Numbered from the stretch's first letter, positions 8,821-19,516 are shown. The stretch is DNA of 64,000 nt from JBBATK01 sp039810585 (GCA_039810585.1 JBDHXF010000019.1:1-64000), one strand, 5' to 3'. Numbers and translations: made by a program. The notes: generated by a model not told the origin, from the letters alone.

Positions 8821-9201
8821 GTGCATATCGATAGCATTCGCATGGCGTGCGTGTTTTGTACAGATCTGGAGAAGAGTCTGTGGTTCTATCGCGACGTTCT
8901 GGGAGTGCAATCTTTGAAGGCCATGGCCGAAGATTCCTACTATGCAGAATTTGAATCCGGTCAAGGGTTTTATCTCGCAATAGCCTCTCAAGTATCCACT
9001 CCGGCATCGGCTGCCTTTATTCTCAATCGTGGATTGAGCTTTGTGCTCTCGGTGGACAGCTGCTCAGAGTACTTCGAACGCCTTCAGCTGCACGAGTGTA
9101 GGACTGTCCAGCAACAGCCGCAAAAAATGAATGATAGTTTGTACTGGTTCCAAGCGTTTGACCCGGATGGGAACTGCGTCGAGTTTCTGGGACCGGCGTA
9201 G
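8821..9201 (+). CDS. VOC (glyoxalase/bleomycin resistance) superfamily protein
   Basis: A 126-residue protein with one vicinal-oxygen-chelate fold: IRMACVFCTDLEKSLWFYRD near the N-terminus and the closing DPDGNCVEFLGP. The usual metal residues are only partly evident; the N-terminal His is lost, while the final Glu in VEF is kept. Enzymatic activity is therefore uncertain. Initiation is from GTG 8821 with AAGGAG at 8810-8815, overlapping the nuclease stop, so translation is probably coupled to it. The substrate is unknown. Confidence 0.82.
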   Translation: MHIDSIRMACVFCTDLEKSLWFYRDVLGVQSLKAMAEDSYYAEFESGQGFYLAIASQVSTPASAAFILNRGLSFVLSVDSCSEYFERLQLHECRTVQQQPQKMNDSLYWFQAFDPDGNCVEFLGPA

Positions 9202-9249
9202 ACGTTCGTGATCGTCTCGTTTTTCTCAGTCACTCTTTCTACCTCTTGC

Positions 9250-10041
9250 ATGAATATTGCCGTTGTCCAAAACTGTCCCATTCTTGGCGATCTGCGCGCC
9301 AATCTCGACTCCATGCTGCAGGCATTGCGGTCATGTACAGCCGATCTGGTCGTGTTTCCGGAATTAGCCACGTGCGGATATTTCTTCCAATCGTTTACTG
9401 AGTCAGGTCGTGTGGCTTTGGAGGCCGGTAGTGAGGTTTTTGACCTCGTTGCAGAGGTCGCCAAACAGCGTTCGCAGACTGTGGTGTTTGGCTTTGCAGA
9501 GCGGGACGGAGATGCCGTGTATAATTCTGCCATGCTCATCAAAGCAGGAAGTGGGGAACGGGTAGTGTATCGGAAGACTCATCTGTTTTACAAAGAGCGC
9601 TATTGCTTTCATCCGGGTGATCGTGGGTTTGTGGTGGTGAACGACGAGGTGTTGGGTGCCCGAATCGGGATGATGATTTGTTACGACTGGCGATTTCCGG
9701 AAGCCGCTCGTACACTTACGCTCATGGGAGCCGACGTCATTGTGTGTCCGTCCAATTTGGTAACACACATCTGGCCAAAAGTGATGCCCGCCAGGGCGAT
9801 TGAAAACAAAGTGTACCTCGCCGTTGCTAATCGTTATGGATCGGAGACTTGCGGGGACGAAACAGTTTCGTTTAATGGTTTGTCGGCCATCTATGCGTAC
9901 AATGGGGACGCAATGGTACAGGCTGCAGCAGAAGGGGAAGCGGTGTTGTATGCGGATTGCGATCCGCTGAAGACGCGCGACAAATCGTTCAATGCTGTGA
10001 ACGACATTTTGAAAGACCGCCGTCCGGAGTATTATCTATAA
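9250..10041 (+). CDS. Carbon-nitrogen hydrolase (nitrilase superfamily)
   Basis: A 263-residue amidase/nitrilase-fold enzyme. The catalytic triad is visible: Glu in LVVFPELATCGYF, Lys in VYRKTHLFYKE, and Cys in GMMICYDWRFPEAART. It hydrolyses a non-peptide C-N bond. The CYDWRFPE form occurs in omega-amidase and carbamoylputrescine amidase-like groups, but the substrate cannot be fixed from sequence. The ATG at 9250 begins the canonical MNIAVVQ opening; the frame extends to 9208 without family similarity. It is convergent with gpsA, 50 bp away. Confidence 0.88.
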   Translation: MNIAVVQNCPILGDLRANLDSMLQALRSCTADLVVFPELATCGYFFQSFTESGRVALEAGSEVFDLVAEVAKQRSQTVVFGFAERDGDAVYNSAMLIKAGSGERVVYRKTHLFYKERYCFHPGDRGFVVVNDEVLGARIGMMICYDWRFPEAARTLTLMGADVIVCPSNLVTHIWPKVMPARAIENKVYLAVANRYGSETCGDETVSFNGLSAIYAYNGDAMVQAAAEGEAVLYADCDPLKTRDKSFNAVNDILKDRRPEYYL

Positions 10042-10091
10042 CGCGCTACGCGCTGTTGATCAGTTAGAGTGAGAGCGAAGACGAATCCGCC

Positions 10092-11081
10092 TCAGTGTTC
10101 GGATTTTGATTCTCGTGTCATCAGGTCGTACACAGCCTGACGTGGTGATTTATTATGAAAAAGAATCTCGTACACCTGCTCGACAATTGGCATCTCTACA
10201 TCCACCCGTTTGGCAAGAAAGTACGCTGACTCAGTGGTGGCAACGCCCTCTGCTACCATTTGCGAGTGTGCAAGAATATCGGCAAGCGTATTGCCCTGAC
10301 CTATCAATTCGCCCACACGACGGTTACGCGAGTGACGTGAGTCGCAGGTAACAATCAAATCTCCCAAACCGGTCAATCCACTGAAGGTCATCGGATTTGC
10401 CCCCAGTTCCACACCCAGGCGTGTAATCTCGGCCAGACCTCGCGTGATTAATGCCGCCTTAGTGTTGTCTCCGGTTCCCAATCCATCAATAATACCGGCC
10501 GCAATGGCTATAACATTTTTCAGTGCGCCACCGAGTTCTGCTCCAATCACATCGCTACTGCGATAGACACGAAACGTAGCACTGTTGAACACATCTTGTA
10601 CCGAGCACGCGGTTTTCTCGTCGGTCGACGCGGCAACGACCGTGGTAGGAACCCCTCGGACCACTTCTTCCGCGTGGCTTGGACCACTCAGAACTGCGTA
10701 ATTGTCTCGGTCGATTTTACAACACTCCTTGAGCAATTGTGAAACTCGCAAAAGGGTCTTGTTCTCAATCCCCTTGGCGGCATTGGCAATCACTTTATCG
10801 GTCAATCGAAAAGGATAAGTGGCAACCACCGATCGAATAAACTGAGTCGGTACGGAGATAACAATCAGCTCATCCTCATCAAGGTCTCCGGCGGATGTTG
10901 TGGCGGTGATACCATGAGCCAGATGGACGTCCGGCAGAAAAACGGAATTGGTGCGCAAACTGTTGATCTCATCAACCAAGAGTTCTGAACGCGTCCACAA
11001 GCGGACGGCATGGCCATTTGTTGCTGCTACCTGAGCCAATGCTGTACCCCAGCCGCCGGCGCCAATGATCCCGATATTCAT
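10092..11081 (-). CDS. gpsA: Glycerol-3-phosphate dehydrogenase [NAD(P)+]
   Basis: Reduces dihydroxyacetone phosphate to sn-glycerol-3-phosphate, the backbone for phospholipids. It has 329 residues, normal for GpsA. The Rossmann loop is GAGGWGTALAQ at the N-terminus. The catalytic Lys lies in GGALKNVIAIAAGIIDG, followed by GLTGLGDLIVTC and RNRRVG. It lies downstream of plsY on the same strand, so consecutive steps (G3P synthesis, then G3P acylation) are encoded together. An inverted repeat (11106-11128) sits between them. Confidence 0.97.
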   Translation of the reverse strand: MNIGIIGAGGWGTALAQVAATNGHAVRLWTRSELLVDEINSLRTNSVFLPDVHLAHGITATTSAGDLDEDELIVISVPTQFIRSVVATYPFRLTDKVIANAAKGIENKTLLRVSQLLKECCKIDRDNYAVLSGPSHAEEVVRGVPTTVVAASTDEKTACSVQDVFNSATFRVYRSSDVIGAELGGALKNVIAIAAGIIDGLGTGDNTKAALITRGLAEITRLGVELGANPMTFSGLTGLGDLIVTCDSRHSRNRRVGELIGQGNTLADILAHSQMVAEGVATTESAYFLAKRVDVEMPIVEQVYEILFHNKSPRQAVYDLMTRESKSEH

Positions 11082-11105
11082 TCTTGAGCCTTTCTAAAAC
11101 ACAAA

Positions 11106-11128
11106 TGGCGACCCACAAAGAGTCGCCA
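11106..11128 (-). other. Inverted repeat between plsY and gpsA
   Basis: A 7-bp stem TGGCGAC/GTCGCCA with a 9-nt loop. On the minus strand it is followed by ATTTGTGTTTT, a poor U-tract. It could be a weak terminator or attenuator that lowers gpsA expression relative to plsY. Confidence 0.35.
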
Positions 11129-11165
11129 CGAAACTACAAAAGCACAGCGCACGAAGCCACGAAGT

Positions 11166-11849
11166 CTAACGCCGCAATATTTGCCACTTGGTCATCTTGC
11201 TTTCTGTTCCGCTCAAAAGGCGCCTGATGTTCGAACGGTGCATGGTAATGACGAGCACCGACACCGCAACCGAAAACCAAATCAAGGTATGGTAGCCGCT
11301 TATCTGAGCGCCGAATACGTTGTAACGAAAGGCCATGGTACTCGGCAATACGATAGCAGCCAGAATGGAGCCCAGCGAAATATAGCCGCTGAACATCACG
11401 GCAAGAGCAAAGACCACAACGGCAACGCCAACTTCAACCGGGGCAATCCCGATTAGCATTCCGGTGGCAGTATTGACACCCTTTCCGCCCTTGAAGCCGA
11501 CGAAGATGCTAAAAATGTGACCGAGGACGGCAGAAGCGCCGGCGATAACTTTTACCACCGTGATGTCCTCAAAGGGTGTCCGATTCGTGAACGGCAGCTG
11601 GTGTCCTTCCATCAAATGGGCAACAAAAGCAACCGCAACCAGACCTTTTAAGATATCTATGACCTGTACAAAAATTCCCCACTTGGAACCCAAGATGCGA
11701 AAGGCGTTTGTCGAGCCCATGTTTCCGCTGCCCTTGGTTCGAATGTCAAAGCCAAACACAGCTCGGCTCACCCATACCGCCGTCGGTATGGATCCAATCA
11801 GGTAGCTCAAAACACCAATGGCAATTAAGCGCAAAGTCGGGTCAATCAT
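11166..11849 (-). CDS. plsY: Acyl-phosphate:glycerol-3-phosphate acyltransferase
   Basis: Integral membrane enzyme of 227 residues that acylates glycerol-3-phosphate from acyl-phosphate, the first step of phosphatidic acid synthesis. The three PlsY signature regions are present: GSIPTAVWVSR near the N-terminus, GSGNMGSTNAFR, and GFKGGKGVNTATG. Several hydrophobic helices surround them. The ATG at 11849 is used; the frame stays open to 11942, but the extra residues are polar and unlike the family. It is divergent from the ClpB half gene at 12035. Confidence 0.95.
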   Translation of the reverse strand: MIDPTLRLIAIGVLSYLIGSIPTAVWVSRAVFGFDIRTKGSGNMGSTNAFRILGSKWGIFVQVIDILKGLVAVAFVAHLMEGHQLPFTNRTPFEDITVVKVIAGASAVLGHIFSIFVGFKGGKGVNTATGMLIGIAPVEVGVAVVVFALAVMFSGYISLGSILAAIVLPSTMAFRYNVFGAQISGYHTLIWFSVAVSVLVITMHRSNIRRLLSGTESKMTKWQILRR

Positions 11850-11912
11850 GATGCACCGGTATGATGAACAAATTTCGAAGTTTAAACATCCGTCTTTCCT
11901 GTATATCGACTT

Positions 11913-11995
11913 AGGAGGAAATTTATTTGACGAATCACACAAAATTACAAGTTTGCACGAAAAACAGCCCTAAATCCGTCTCTAGACTACATTAA
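11913..11995 (+). promoter_or_regulatory. Orphan consensus ribosome-binding site with a 22-codon frame
   Basis: AGGAGG at 11913-11918 is one of the best Shine-Dalgarno matches in the window. It lies 8 bp before a TTG (11927) that opens only 22 codons, ending TAA at 11993-11995. No larger gene uses it. It may be a leader peptide ahead of the ClpB half gene, the scar of a lost gene start, or chance. Confidence 0.25.
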
Positions 11996-12034
11996 ATTTC
12001 GGTCATTAACACCTGAACACTTAGCACATAGGCT

Positions 12035-13375
<1,341 letters not shown>

Positions 13376-13413
13376 GAGCTGCCTCTGCTTGTGATCGTTA
13401 CGATTGATCTTCT

Positions 13414-13461
13414 TACGCGCGCTGCTGTGCAGCGCACGTACTGAAAATCCTCTGCGAAGAC
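13414..13461 (+). repeat. Dispersed palindrome with conserved tail, copy 2
   Basis: A 27-nt palindrome at 13414-13440 (12-bp arms with one mismatch, loop TGT, outer TACG/CGTA) followed by tail CTGAAAATCCTCTGCGAAG. It shares its TACGCGC/GCGCACGTA arms with copy 1 and the tail with copy 4. It lies in the 280-bp gap between the ClpB half gene and mutL, which holds no gene that I can see. Confidence 0.5.
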
Positions 13462-13655
13462 TCCATCGCATCACATCGACCTTGAGTTTCAAGCTCAGAG
13501 TGAATCGGCGCTCTGTGGCATTTACCGTACTTTTGTTGAGCGCCCCGGCAAGCCTTTTGCACAACGCATTGAAGGCAATGATCGTGAGTAGGGGAGGTGG
13601 CGCGAATTGTTTCCGGAATTGTTTCCCGAATTTCGACACTGCACCAAAGCCCAGC

Positions 13656-15560
13656 ATGGACTCACAGCGTATTCATATCCTTCCCGAGTTTTTAGCCAAT
13701 CAAATAGCCGCAGGCGAGGTCGTGCAACGCCCGGAGTCGGCAATTAAGGAGCTCGTGGAAAACTCACTCGATGCCGGTGCTACGCACGTGACGGTTGTGG
13801 TGCGGCAGGCGGGGAAGTCGCTCATCCATGTGATTGACAACGGATCCGGCATGTCCAAAGAAGATTTAGCGCTGGCGCCGAAGCGACACGCCACATCAAA
13901 AATTCGCAGTGCGGAAGATCTTTTGCACATTCATACTCTCGGATTTCGCGGCGAAGCATTGGCATCCATTTCGTCGGTTGCCGTGCTTGAAATTCAAACC
14001 AGAAGGGAAGAAGACAGTCACGGCTGGCGCCTTCTGGCAGAACCCTCGCGCCCGGATCGCATCGAAGCGGTGCAACAGGAAAAGGGAACGCAGATTTTGG
14101 TTCGCAATCTGTTTTACAACATCCCTGCGCGACGGAAATTTTTGCGAAGTGATGTGACGGAGTTTCGCCACATCAGTGATACCATGATGCGCTTTGCTCT
14201 GAGTAACCCGGATAAGCGCTTTACCTTTCATGATGGAGATTCACTCATTTTTGATGTCCGTCCGCAGACTCTGACCGAACGCATTCGCGAACTGTTTGGC
14301 GACAAAGTTGCCGGCGCCATTGTGCCTATTGAGTTGGAGGGCGAGCACGTACGACTGAGCGGCTACCTTGGCACACCACTCATTGCCCGATCCACACGAT
14401 CTCAACAATTCTTGTTCTTAAACCGTCGTTCCATTTCGTCTCGTGCTTTGAGTCACGCGATTTACCAAGCCTTTGAACACCTTCTCGACTCTTCCCAACA
14501 TCCTATGTATGTGATCAACATCGATATGGATGTCGAGAAGATTGATGTGAATGTTCATCCGCAAAAGACCGAGGTTAAGTTCGACGACGAGCGCTTTATC
14601 TACACGTTGGTGCACGAAGCTGTACTGAAAGCCCTGCGCACACACAGTTTAATACCGGAGGTTCATTTTAACGTCCAGCAAGCAGAGCAGCCCTTTGAGA
14701 AAATTGCTTACGGTCCCTCTGAATCCACGCAGGATCAAGTGATGCTCGTCAACACGCGTACCGGCGAGCTCGTCACGTCGCGAACAACGGAGTTTGCTCC
14801 TCAAGGATTTCGTCCTCCCGATCGCTCCTATCAACCACAGACGAGTTATCGCACCGGTGCTGCCATTCCGCCTCCGGAATCATCAGCTCCGTGGACATCA
14901 AGACATCAAAGTGCCTTTGATGCCTTGTTTGCCGAACCGGTGTCGGTGGACGGACAGTCAAGCGCTCTTGACGAGGAACGGTTTGCGCTTGCCGATAATC
15001 TTGTGTGGCAGCTCCATAACAAGTACATCTTCGTACAGAGTGTGGAAGGGTTTTATGTCGTAGATCAGCACATCGCGCATGAACGCATCCTCTACGAAAA
15101 GGCCTTGGCGGCCATGAACAACGAGCTGCGTTACGCGCAGAAGCTTCTCTTTCCCGTTGCCCTCGAGTTGAATCCGTCTGAGCTAGTGTTGCTGAACGAG
15201 TTACAGGACGACATTCACGCGATGGGTTACGATATTGTGCGCAACGGAAATTCGCTGGAGGTTCACGGAGTGCCCTTGGACGTGCGTAGCGGCGAGGAGT
15301 CTCGCAGCGTCCAGGAATTGCTCGAGCAGTATGCAGAATACCAGCATATCCGTACAGCTACTCGTCGCGATAATCTTGCCGCGAGCTTTGGATGCAGAGC
15401 CGCTATAAAAGCGGGTGAACCATTGAGTACACCTGAAATGAAGAAATTGCTGGATGATTTGTTTCGCTGTGCAACACCGGAGGTGTGTCCGCATGGACGT
15501 CCGGTCCTTATCAAAATGGAACTGAAAGAGCTAGATCGTCGATTTGGCAGAACGTCATGA
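13656..15560 (+). CDS. mutL: DNA mismatch repair protein MutL
   Basis: 634 residues. The N-terminal GHKL ATPase carries IAAGEVVQRPESAIKELVEN (Glu and Asn catalytic), DAGATHV, DNGSGM and TLGFRGEALASISSV. After a variable Pro/Ser-rich linker, the C-terminal dimerisation and endonuclease domain shows DQHIAHERILYE, close to the DQHA(x)2E(x)4E nicking motif but with Ile replacing Ala. CPHGRP then follows near the end. This suggests a nicking MutL, as in bacteria without MutH. The frame opens at 13404, but the family N-terminus starts at ATG 13656. MutS is not in the window. Confidence 0.95.
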   Translation: MDSQRIHILPEFLANQIAAGEVVQRPESAIKELVENSLDAGATHVTVVVRQAGKSLIHVIDNGSGMSKEDLALAPKRHATSKIRSAEDLLHIHTLGFRGEALASISSVAVLEIQTRREEDSHGWRLLAEPSRPDRIEAVQQEKGTQILVRNLFYNIPARRKFLRSDVTEFRHISDTMMRFALSNPDKRFTFHDGDSLIFDVRPQTLTERIRELFGDKVAGAIVPIELEGEHVRLSGYLGTPLIARSTRSQQFLFLNRRSISSRALSHAIYQAFEHLLDSSQHPMYVINIDMDVEKIDVNVHPQKTEVKFDDERFIYTLVHEAVLKALRTHSLIPEVHFNVQQAEQPFEKIAYGPSESTQDQVMLVNTRTGELVTSRTTEFAPQGFRPPDRSYQPQTSYRTGAAIPPPESSAPWTSRHQSAFDALFAEPVSVDGQSSALDEERFALADNLVWQLHNKYIFVQSVEGFYVVDQHIAHERILYEKALAAMNNELRYAQKLLFPVALELNPSELVLLNELQDDIHAMGYDIVRNGNSLEVHGVPLDVRSGEESRSVQELLEQYAEYQHIRTATRRDNLAASFGCRAAIKAGEPLSTPEMKKLLDDLFRCATPEVCPHGRPVLIKMELKELDRRFGRTS

Positions 15561-15789
15561 GTCCGACGCACGCCGGGTTGTGATGTGCCTCTTGGGCTTT
15601 GCCAGAGCAAACAGTTGAGAAGCATTCGGCGCCATCCGTTTTGCGGACAGCGTCACCTTCAAGCTCACAGTCATCATCATGCGTGCCGTCCTCGCTATAA
15701 ACGTCATCACTACCTTCATTATCTTCGTCCATAGCTTCATCATCTTCGTCACCATCCTCTTCGATTATGTTTTCAAGTGTCTCACGCAT
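15511..15789 (-). CDS. Possible antisense acidic small protein (doubtful)
   Basis: A 92-codon frame whose first half is almost entirely Asp and Glu (EEDGDEDDEAMDEDNEG), filling the mutL-murC gap on the opposite strand. It overlaps the end of mutL and the first bases of murC. The murC frame read upstream through the same DNA is a poly-serine run. I see no good ribosome site. It is more likely low-complexity intergenic DNA than a gene. Confidence 0.15.
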   Translation of the reverse strand: MRETLENIIEEDGDEDDEAMDEDNEGSDDVYSEDGTHDDDCELEGDAVRKTDGAECFSTVCSGKAQEAHHNPACVGLMTFCQIDDLALSVPF

Positions 15790-17173
15790 TCATTTTGTTG
15801 GAATAGGCGGTATCGGAATGAGTGGTATTGCCGAAGTGCTTCTTGCTCAGGGTTTTCGCATCAGTGGGTCCGACGCCGCGCGGTCTGACAACACCGACCA
15901 TCTCCTTCGCCTTGGCGCGCGCATCGATATTGGCCATTCGGCTGAAAACGTTCGCGACGCCGACGTCGTGGTCTACAGTTCGGCAGTGCATGTGAATGAG
16001 AATGTGGAGACCCTCGAGGCCAAGCACCGATCGATCCCGGTGATACGACGCGCAGAAATGTTAGCGGAATTATCTCGTTTGCAATACTGTCTGGCGGTTT
16101 CTGGTACGCACGGGAAAACGACGACGACGTCGATGTGTGGTCTCATGCTCATGCAGGCCGGTATTGACCCCACAGTCATTGTCGGTGGACGTCTGCGCGG
16201 CCTCGGAGGTTCAAACGCCAGGTTAGGAAAAGGCGAGTGGACCGTATTGGAAGCCGACGAATACGACCGATCATTTCTGCAATTGTCGCCTACCATTGCC
16301 GTTGTCACCAATGTAGAAGCCGAGCATCTGGACATTTATCGAGACTTGGATGACATCAAGCAAACCTTCCTGCAGTTTCTCAGTCGCGTACCATTTTACG
16401 GCTGCGTAATAGCCTGTTCGGATGATGATGGCGTCCAATCACTGTTGCCGCACATTAATAAAAAGCTCGTTACCTACGGACTCAATCCAGAAGCCGATAT
16501 CCATGCCGACGAGGTTGAATTTGCCGGCCGCAGCGCACGCGCCGTGGTGTGGAAGGGAAGCGAGCGGCTGGGACATCTGACATTAAACATACCGGGCGAG
16601 CATAACGTGCGCAATGCACTCGCCTGCGTGGCGGTGGGCATGCAACTGAATATTCCGTTTGCCACCATTGCTGCAACACTGGCAGATTTTCATGGCGTAC
16701 TCCGACGCTTTGAAATTCTGGGAGAAAAGGACGGAGTGCTGGTTGTTGAGGACTATGCTCATCATCACACTGAAGTACGAGCTACTTTACAATCTGCACG
16801 GAAAGGGTGGAACCGGCGCATCGTTGCAGTCTTTCAGCCTCATACGTACACGCGGACAAGAGATTTTGCGGAAGAGTTTGGCGACTCCTTCATGAATGCG
16901 GACATCGTAATTGTGTGTGATGTCTATGCGTCGCGGGAAAAACCACTTGCAGGGATAAGTGGCGAAACCATTGTAGCGTCCATTCTCAAGCAGCATCCGG
17001 AAGCGGAAGTCCACTCGATACCCTTGTGGAGCGATGTTCCTGCCTATTTGCAAACCATCCTCCGTTCCAACGATCTGCTTATTACGCTCGGCGCGGGTGA
17101 CGTGTACAATGTGGCGAAAATGGTGATGGATGAACGATTTCGCTTGCAGTCCGGCTCAGCCGCGGTTTCGTAG
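15767..17173 (+). CDS. murC: UDP-N-acetylmuramate--L-alanine ligase
   Basis: Adds L-alanine to UDP-MurNAc in the cytoplasm. 468 residues, normal length. The Rossmann start is RIHFVGIGGIGMSGIAEVLL. The ATP loop is SGTHGKTTTTSM, followed by LEADEYDRSFL, and the central region has DYAHHHTEV and FQPHTYTRTRDF. The ATG at 15767 gives the usual short N-terminus. It follows mutL after 206 bp and is not linked to other mur genes (murD is near 34 kb, murB near 44 kb), so the division and cell wall cluster is dispersed. Confidence 0.97.
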   Translation: MFSSVSRIHFVGIGGIGMSGIAEVLLAQGFRISGSDAARSDNTDHLLRLGARIDIGHSAENVRDADVVVYSSAVHVNENVETLEAKHRSIPVIRRAEMLAELSRLQYCLAVSGTHGKTTTTSMCGLMLMQAGIDPTVIVGGRLRGLGGSNARLGKGEWTVLEADEYDRSFLQLSPTIAVVTNVEAEHLDIYRDLDDIKQTFLQFLSRVPFYGCVIACSDDDGVQSLLPHINKKLVTYGLNPEADIHADEVEFAGRSARAVVWKGSERLGHLTLNIPGEHNVRNALACVAVGMQLNIPFATIAATLADFHGVLRRFEILGEKDGVLVVEDYAHHHTEVRATLQSARKGWNRRIVAVFQPHTYTRTRDFAEEFGDSFMNADIVIVCDVYASREKPLAGISGETIVASILKQHPEAEVHSIPLWSDVPAYLQTILRSNDLLITLGAGDVYNVAKMVMDERFRLQSGSAAVS

Positions 17174-17319
17174 CCTGGAGAATTGGGAGCCCCCTCCGTC
17201 ATCACTTTGTCAACAGTCAGGGTCTAAGCCGGATCTAACACTTTTTAACAGCCGAAGCCCCCCAAAATTGCAAGTCGTAGGTACGTCCGACTTTGTAACT
17301 TTGTTGCTTGTCTTCTCAG

Positions 17320-17360
17320 TACGTAGGCCGCTTCGCGGCATTCGTAGTAAAATTCCCTGA
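17320..17360 (+). repeat. Dispersed palindrome with conserved tail, copy 3
   Basis: Palindrome 17320-17346 (outer TACG/CGTA, inner GCCGC/GCGGC with loop TTC, two mismatches) followed by tail GTAAAATTCCCTGA. It is the most diverged of the four copies. It lies between murC and the first PpiC-like foldase gene. Confidence 0.42.
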
Positions 17361-17416
17361 GTGGGGACATTTTCTCTGTACTTGTGAGTTATCATTCAAT
17401 GGAAGGAACAGTATTC

Positions 17417-19516
17417 ATGAACGTTCGTCGTACGCTACTTCGCGGCTTAGTTCTTATCGCGATGATTGGCTTGCCCACCCTTCTGCCTGCCCAGGCAAAG
17501 AAAAATCCCAAAAAATCAAAGGCTACAACCGGCTCGTCTGCATCTGCGGCAGCTAGCGAAGCCAAGCCAGTGGTATTGGCAACAGTGGGAGGAGAGCCGA
17601 TTACACTGACTGATCTGGAAAACGCGTACAAGAGGAACATGACTCGCAAGAATAGTGATATCCGTTCCCTTCAGCGCGATAGCGCGATGGACTTTTTGAA
17701 CCTTTATGTGAAGTATCGATTGAAAGTAAAGGATGCGTTCAGTCGTGGATACGACAAGGATTCCGCTGTGCAAGCGGAGGTTGCCTCGAATCGTCGGCTT
17801 CTCTCCGAAACCTTTCTGTTTGATAAGAAGATCATCGAACCAGCCGTCAACAAATACCTTGCGCGCCGAAAAGTGGATGAACGTGTAGCTGTGATGGTGA
17901 TTACGATACCTCAGGGAGACAATGCAGACACGACGAAAGCGTATGAGAGGGCAATGCGCTGCATCCAGATGATAAAGGGCGGGCAAGACTTTCTTAGCGT
18001 AGCGAAGGACTCCTCGGACGATCGTGAAACGCGCGACAAGGGTGGTGTATTGCCATACTTTACCTCGCTCGGAGGTATTATTCGTCAACTTGAAGATGCA
18101 GCCTACAGTTTGAAACCGGGTGAAATATCTCCGCTTCCCATTCGATCTCGCTTTGTGTATCTGATTGTAAAAAAGCTGGAAGAGGTGCCACGTATTTCGG
18201 TAAAGCTTAGTCAGATCTTAGTTCCGTCCTACGAAGGAGAAGACTCACTTGCGGTACGCCGTCGTGCCGACAGCCTGATGAATGCGCTGCAAGGGAAGTC
18301 CGAAGAAGCTTTTGCCGAAGCAGCGCGCAAACTCTCCATCGACAAAAGCACGGCGGAAAAGGGTGGGGTGATGGATCAATTCTACTCGCGCTCCTTGGGT
18401 TTTGAAAATGATAACCACCGTTTGCTTCCGGAGTTTGAGGAAAAGCTTTTCAACTTGAAAGATGGTGAGGTCGGCACTGTGCATACTATTTACGGTGCTC
18501 ACGTGTTGCGTCGCGATTCAACCAAGACAGTCAACCCTGAGGAAGAGCGCGAAAACGTCAAGAAGATTTACAAGAAGTATTACTTCGAAGATGATAAGCG
18601 CAACTATCTGGAAGACTTGAAGAAGAGTTTAGGCTTTGTGCTGCATGAGGACGTATTGCAGGACTTTGTGTCGCGCATAGAGCCTAACAAAACAACGCTG
18701 GATACCACGTGGTTTAAAAAAATAGACGATGGTACAAAAGCCAAGGTACTCTACACGATGCCGCATCGAAATATTTCTGTTGGTGGCATGATCGACTCGC
18801 TTCGTCGCCATAGTGATATGCGCGGCTCGTCGCTTAGCAAGAACGGAATTACGAATGCATTGAACAAGATTGCAGATCCGGTTGCCGTGGATGAGGCAGC
18901 AAGTACACTGGACAAGGAATACCCCGAATTCGCGTCGCTCATCCGTGAGTTTCGCGACGGTATTCTGCTCTTTAAAGTTGAGGAGCAAGAGGTATGGAGT
19001 AAGTTGAAGTTCGACTCGACCGCCGCGCACGTGTACTGGGATAGTACAAAAACGCGATACATGACAGAGGTCAAGTACGACGTCTCAGAAATCTATTGTC
19101 TAGCCGATACAACGGCGAAACAACGTTATGACGACGCGCTACGCACAAAGAACGAAAGCGAGTTTGAGGCCGAAGCGCACCTGTATACGCAGCGTGACGG
19201 ATATCGTGAGAAGAATGGTCACTGGGGTGTACAATCCATCCGCAATTCCAAGATTGCTAAGTTGATCGATCCACTGAAACCAACTGTTGGGGCTATACTT
19301 GGACCTCTTCCCTTTGAAAGAGGCTTCAGCATAATTCGTGTAAACGAAATACAACAGCCCCGTGAGAAAACGTTTGAGGAAGCTATCCCGGACTTTGCTC
19401 CGACGTTTCAGGATTTGATGCAGAAACGTTTGAGCGACGCGTGGATCGAGGGGCTTCGCAACAAGTTTGAAGTGAAGTACAACCAAGCCAACATCGACGC
19501 TACTTTTAAACCCTGA
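17417..19516 (+). CDS. Peptidylprolyl isomerase, SurA/PpiC type, long form
   Basis: A 699-residue exported foldase. The signal peptide MNVRRTLLRGLVLIAMIGLP ends at PAQA. An N-terminal SurA-like helical region follows (VGGEPITLTDLENAYKRN). Two parvulin domains are then seen: the first around DFLSVAKDSSDDRETRDKGG with ISPLPIRSRFVYLIV, the second from ISVKLSQILVPS through KLSIDKSTAEKGGVMDQF and DGEVGTVHTIYGAHVLRRD. A third, degenerate parvulin-like region lies near the C-terminus. It probably assists outer-membrane protein folding in the periplasm. ATG 17417 is chosen for GGAAGGA 9 bp upstream and for the signal peptide. It is followed 100 bp on by a second SurA-like gene. Confidence 0.82.
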   Translation: MNVRRTLLRGLVLIAMIGLPTLLPAQAKKNPKKSKATTGSSASAAASEAKPVVLATVGGEPITLTDLENAYKRNMTRKNSDIRSLQRDSAMDFLNLYVKYRLKVKDAFSRGYDKDSAVQAEVASNRRLLSETFLFDKKIIEPAVNKYLARRKVDERVAVMVITIPQGDNADTTKAYERAMRCIQMIKGGQDFLSVAKDSSDDRETRDKGGVLPYFTSLGGIIRQLEDAAYSLKPGEISPLPIRSRFVYLIVKKLEEVPRISVKLSQILVPSYEGEDSLAVRRRADSLMNALQGKSEEAFAEAARKLSIDKSTAEKGGVMDQFYSRSLGFENDNHRLLPEFEEKLFNLKDGEVGTVHTIYGAHVLRRDSTKTVNPEEERENVKKIYKKYYFEDDKRNYLEDLKKSLGFVLHEDVLQDFVSRIEPNKTTLDTTWFKKIDDGTKAKVLYTMPHRNISVGGMIDSLRRHSDMRGSSLSKNGITNALNKIADPVAVDEAASTLDKEYPEFASLIREFRDGILLFKVEEQEVWSKLKFDSTAAHVYWDSTKTRYMTEVKYDVSEIYCLADTTAKQRYDDALRTKNESEFEAEAHLYTQRDGYREKNGHWGVQSIRNSKIAKLIDPLKPTVGAILGPLPFERGFSIIRVNEIQQPREKTFEEAIPDFAPTFQDLMQKRLSDAWIEGLRNKFEVKYNQANIDATFKP

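Noticed and set aside
10041..10056. ACGCGCT direct repeat after the nitrilase-family gene, as another member of the palindrome family.
   Set aside because: It is a short tandem repeat with little pairing and no convincing tail.
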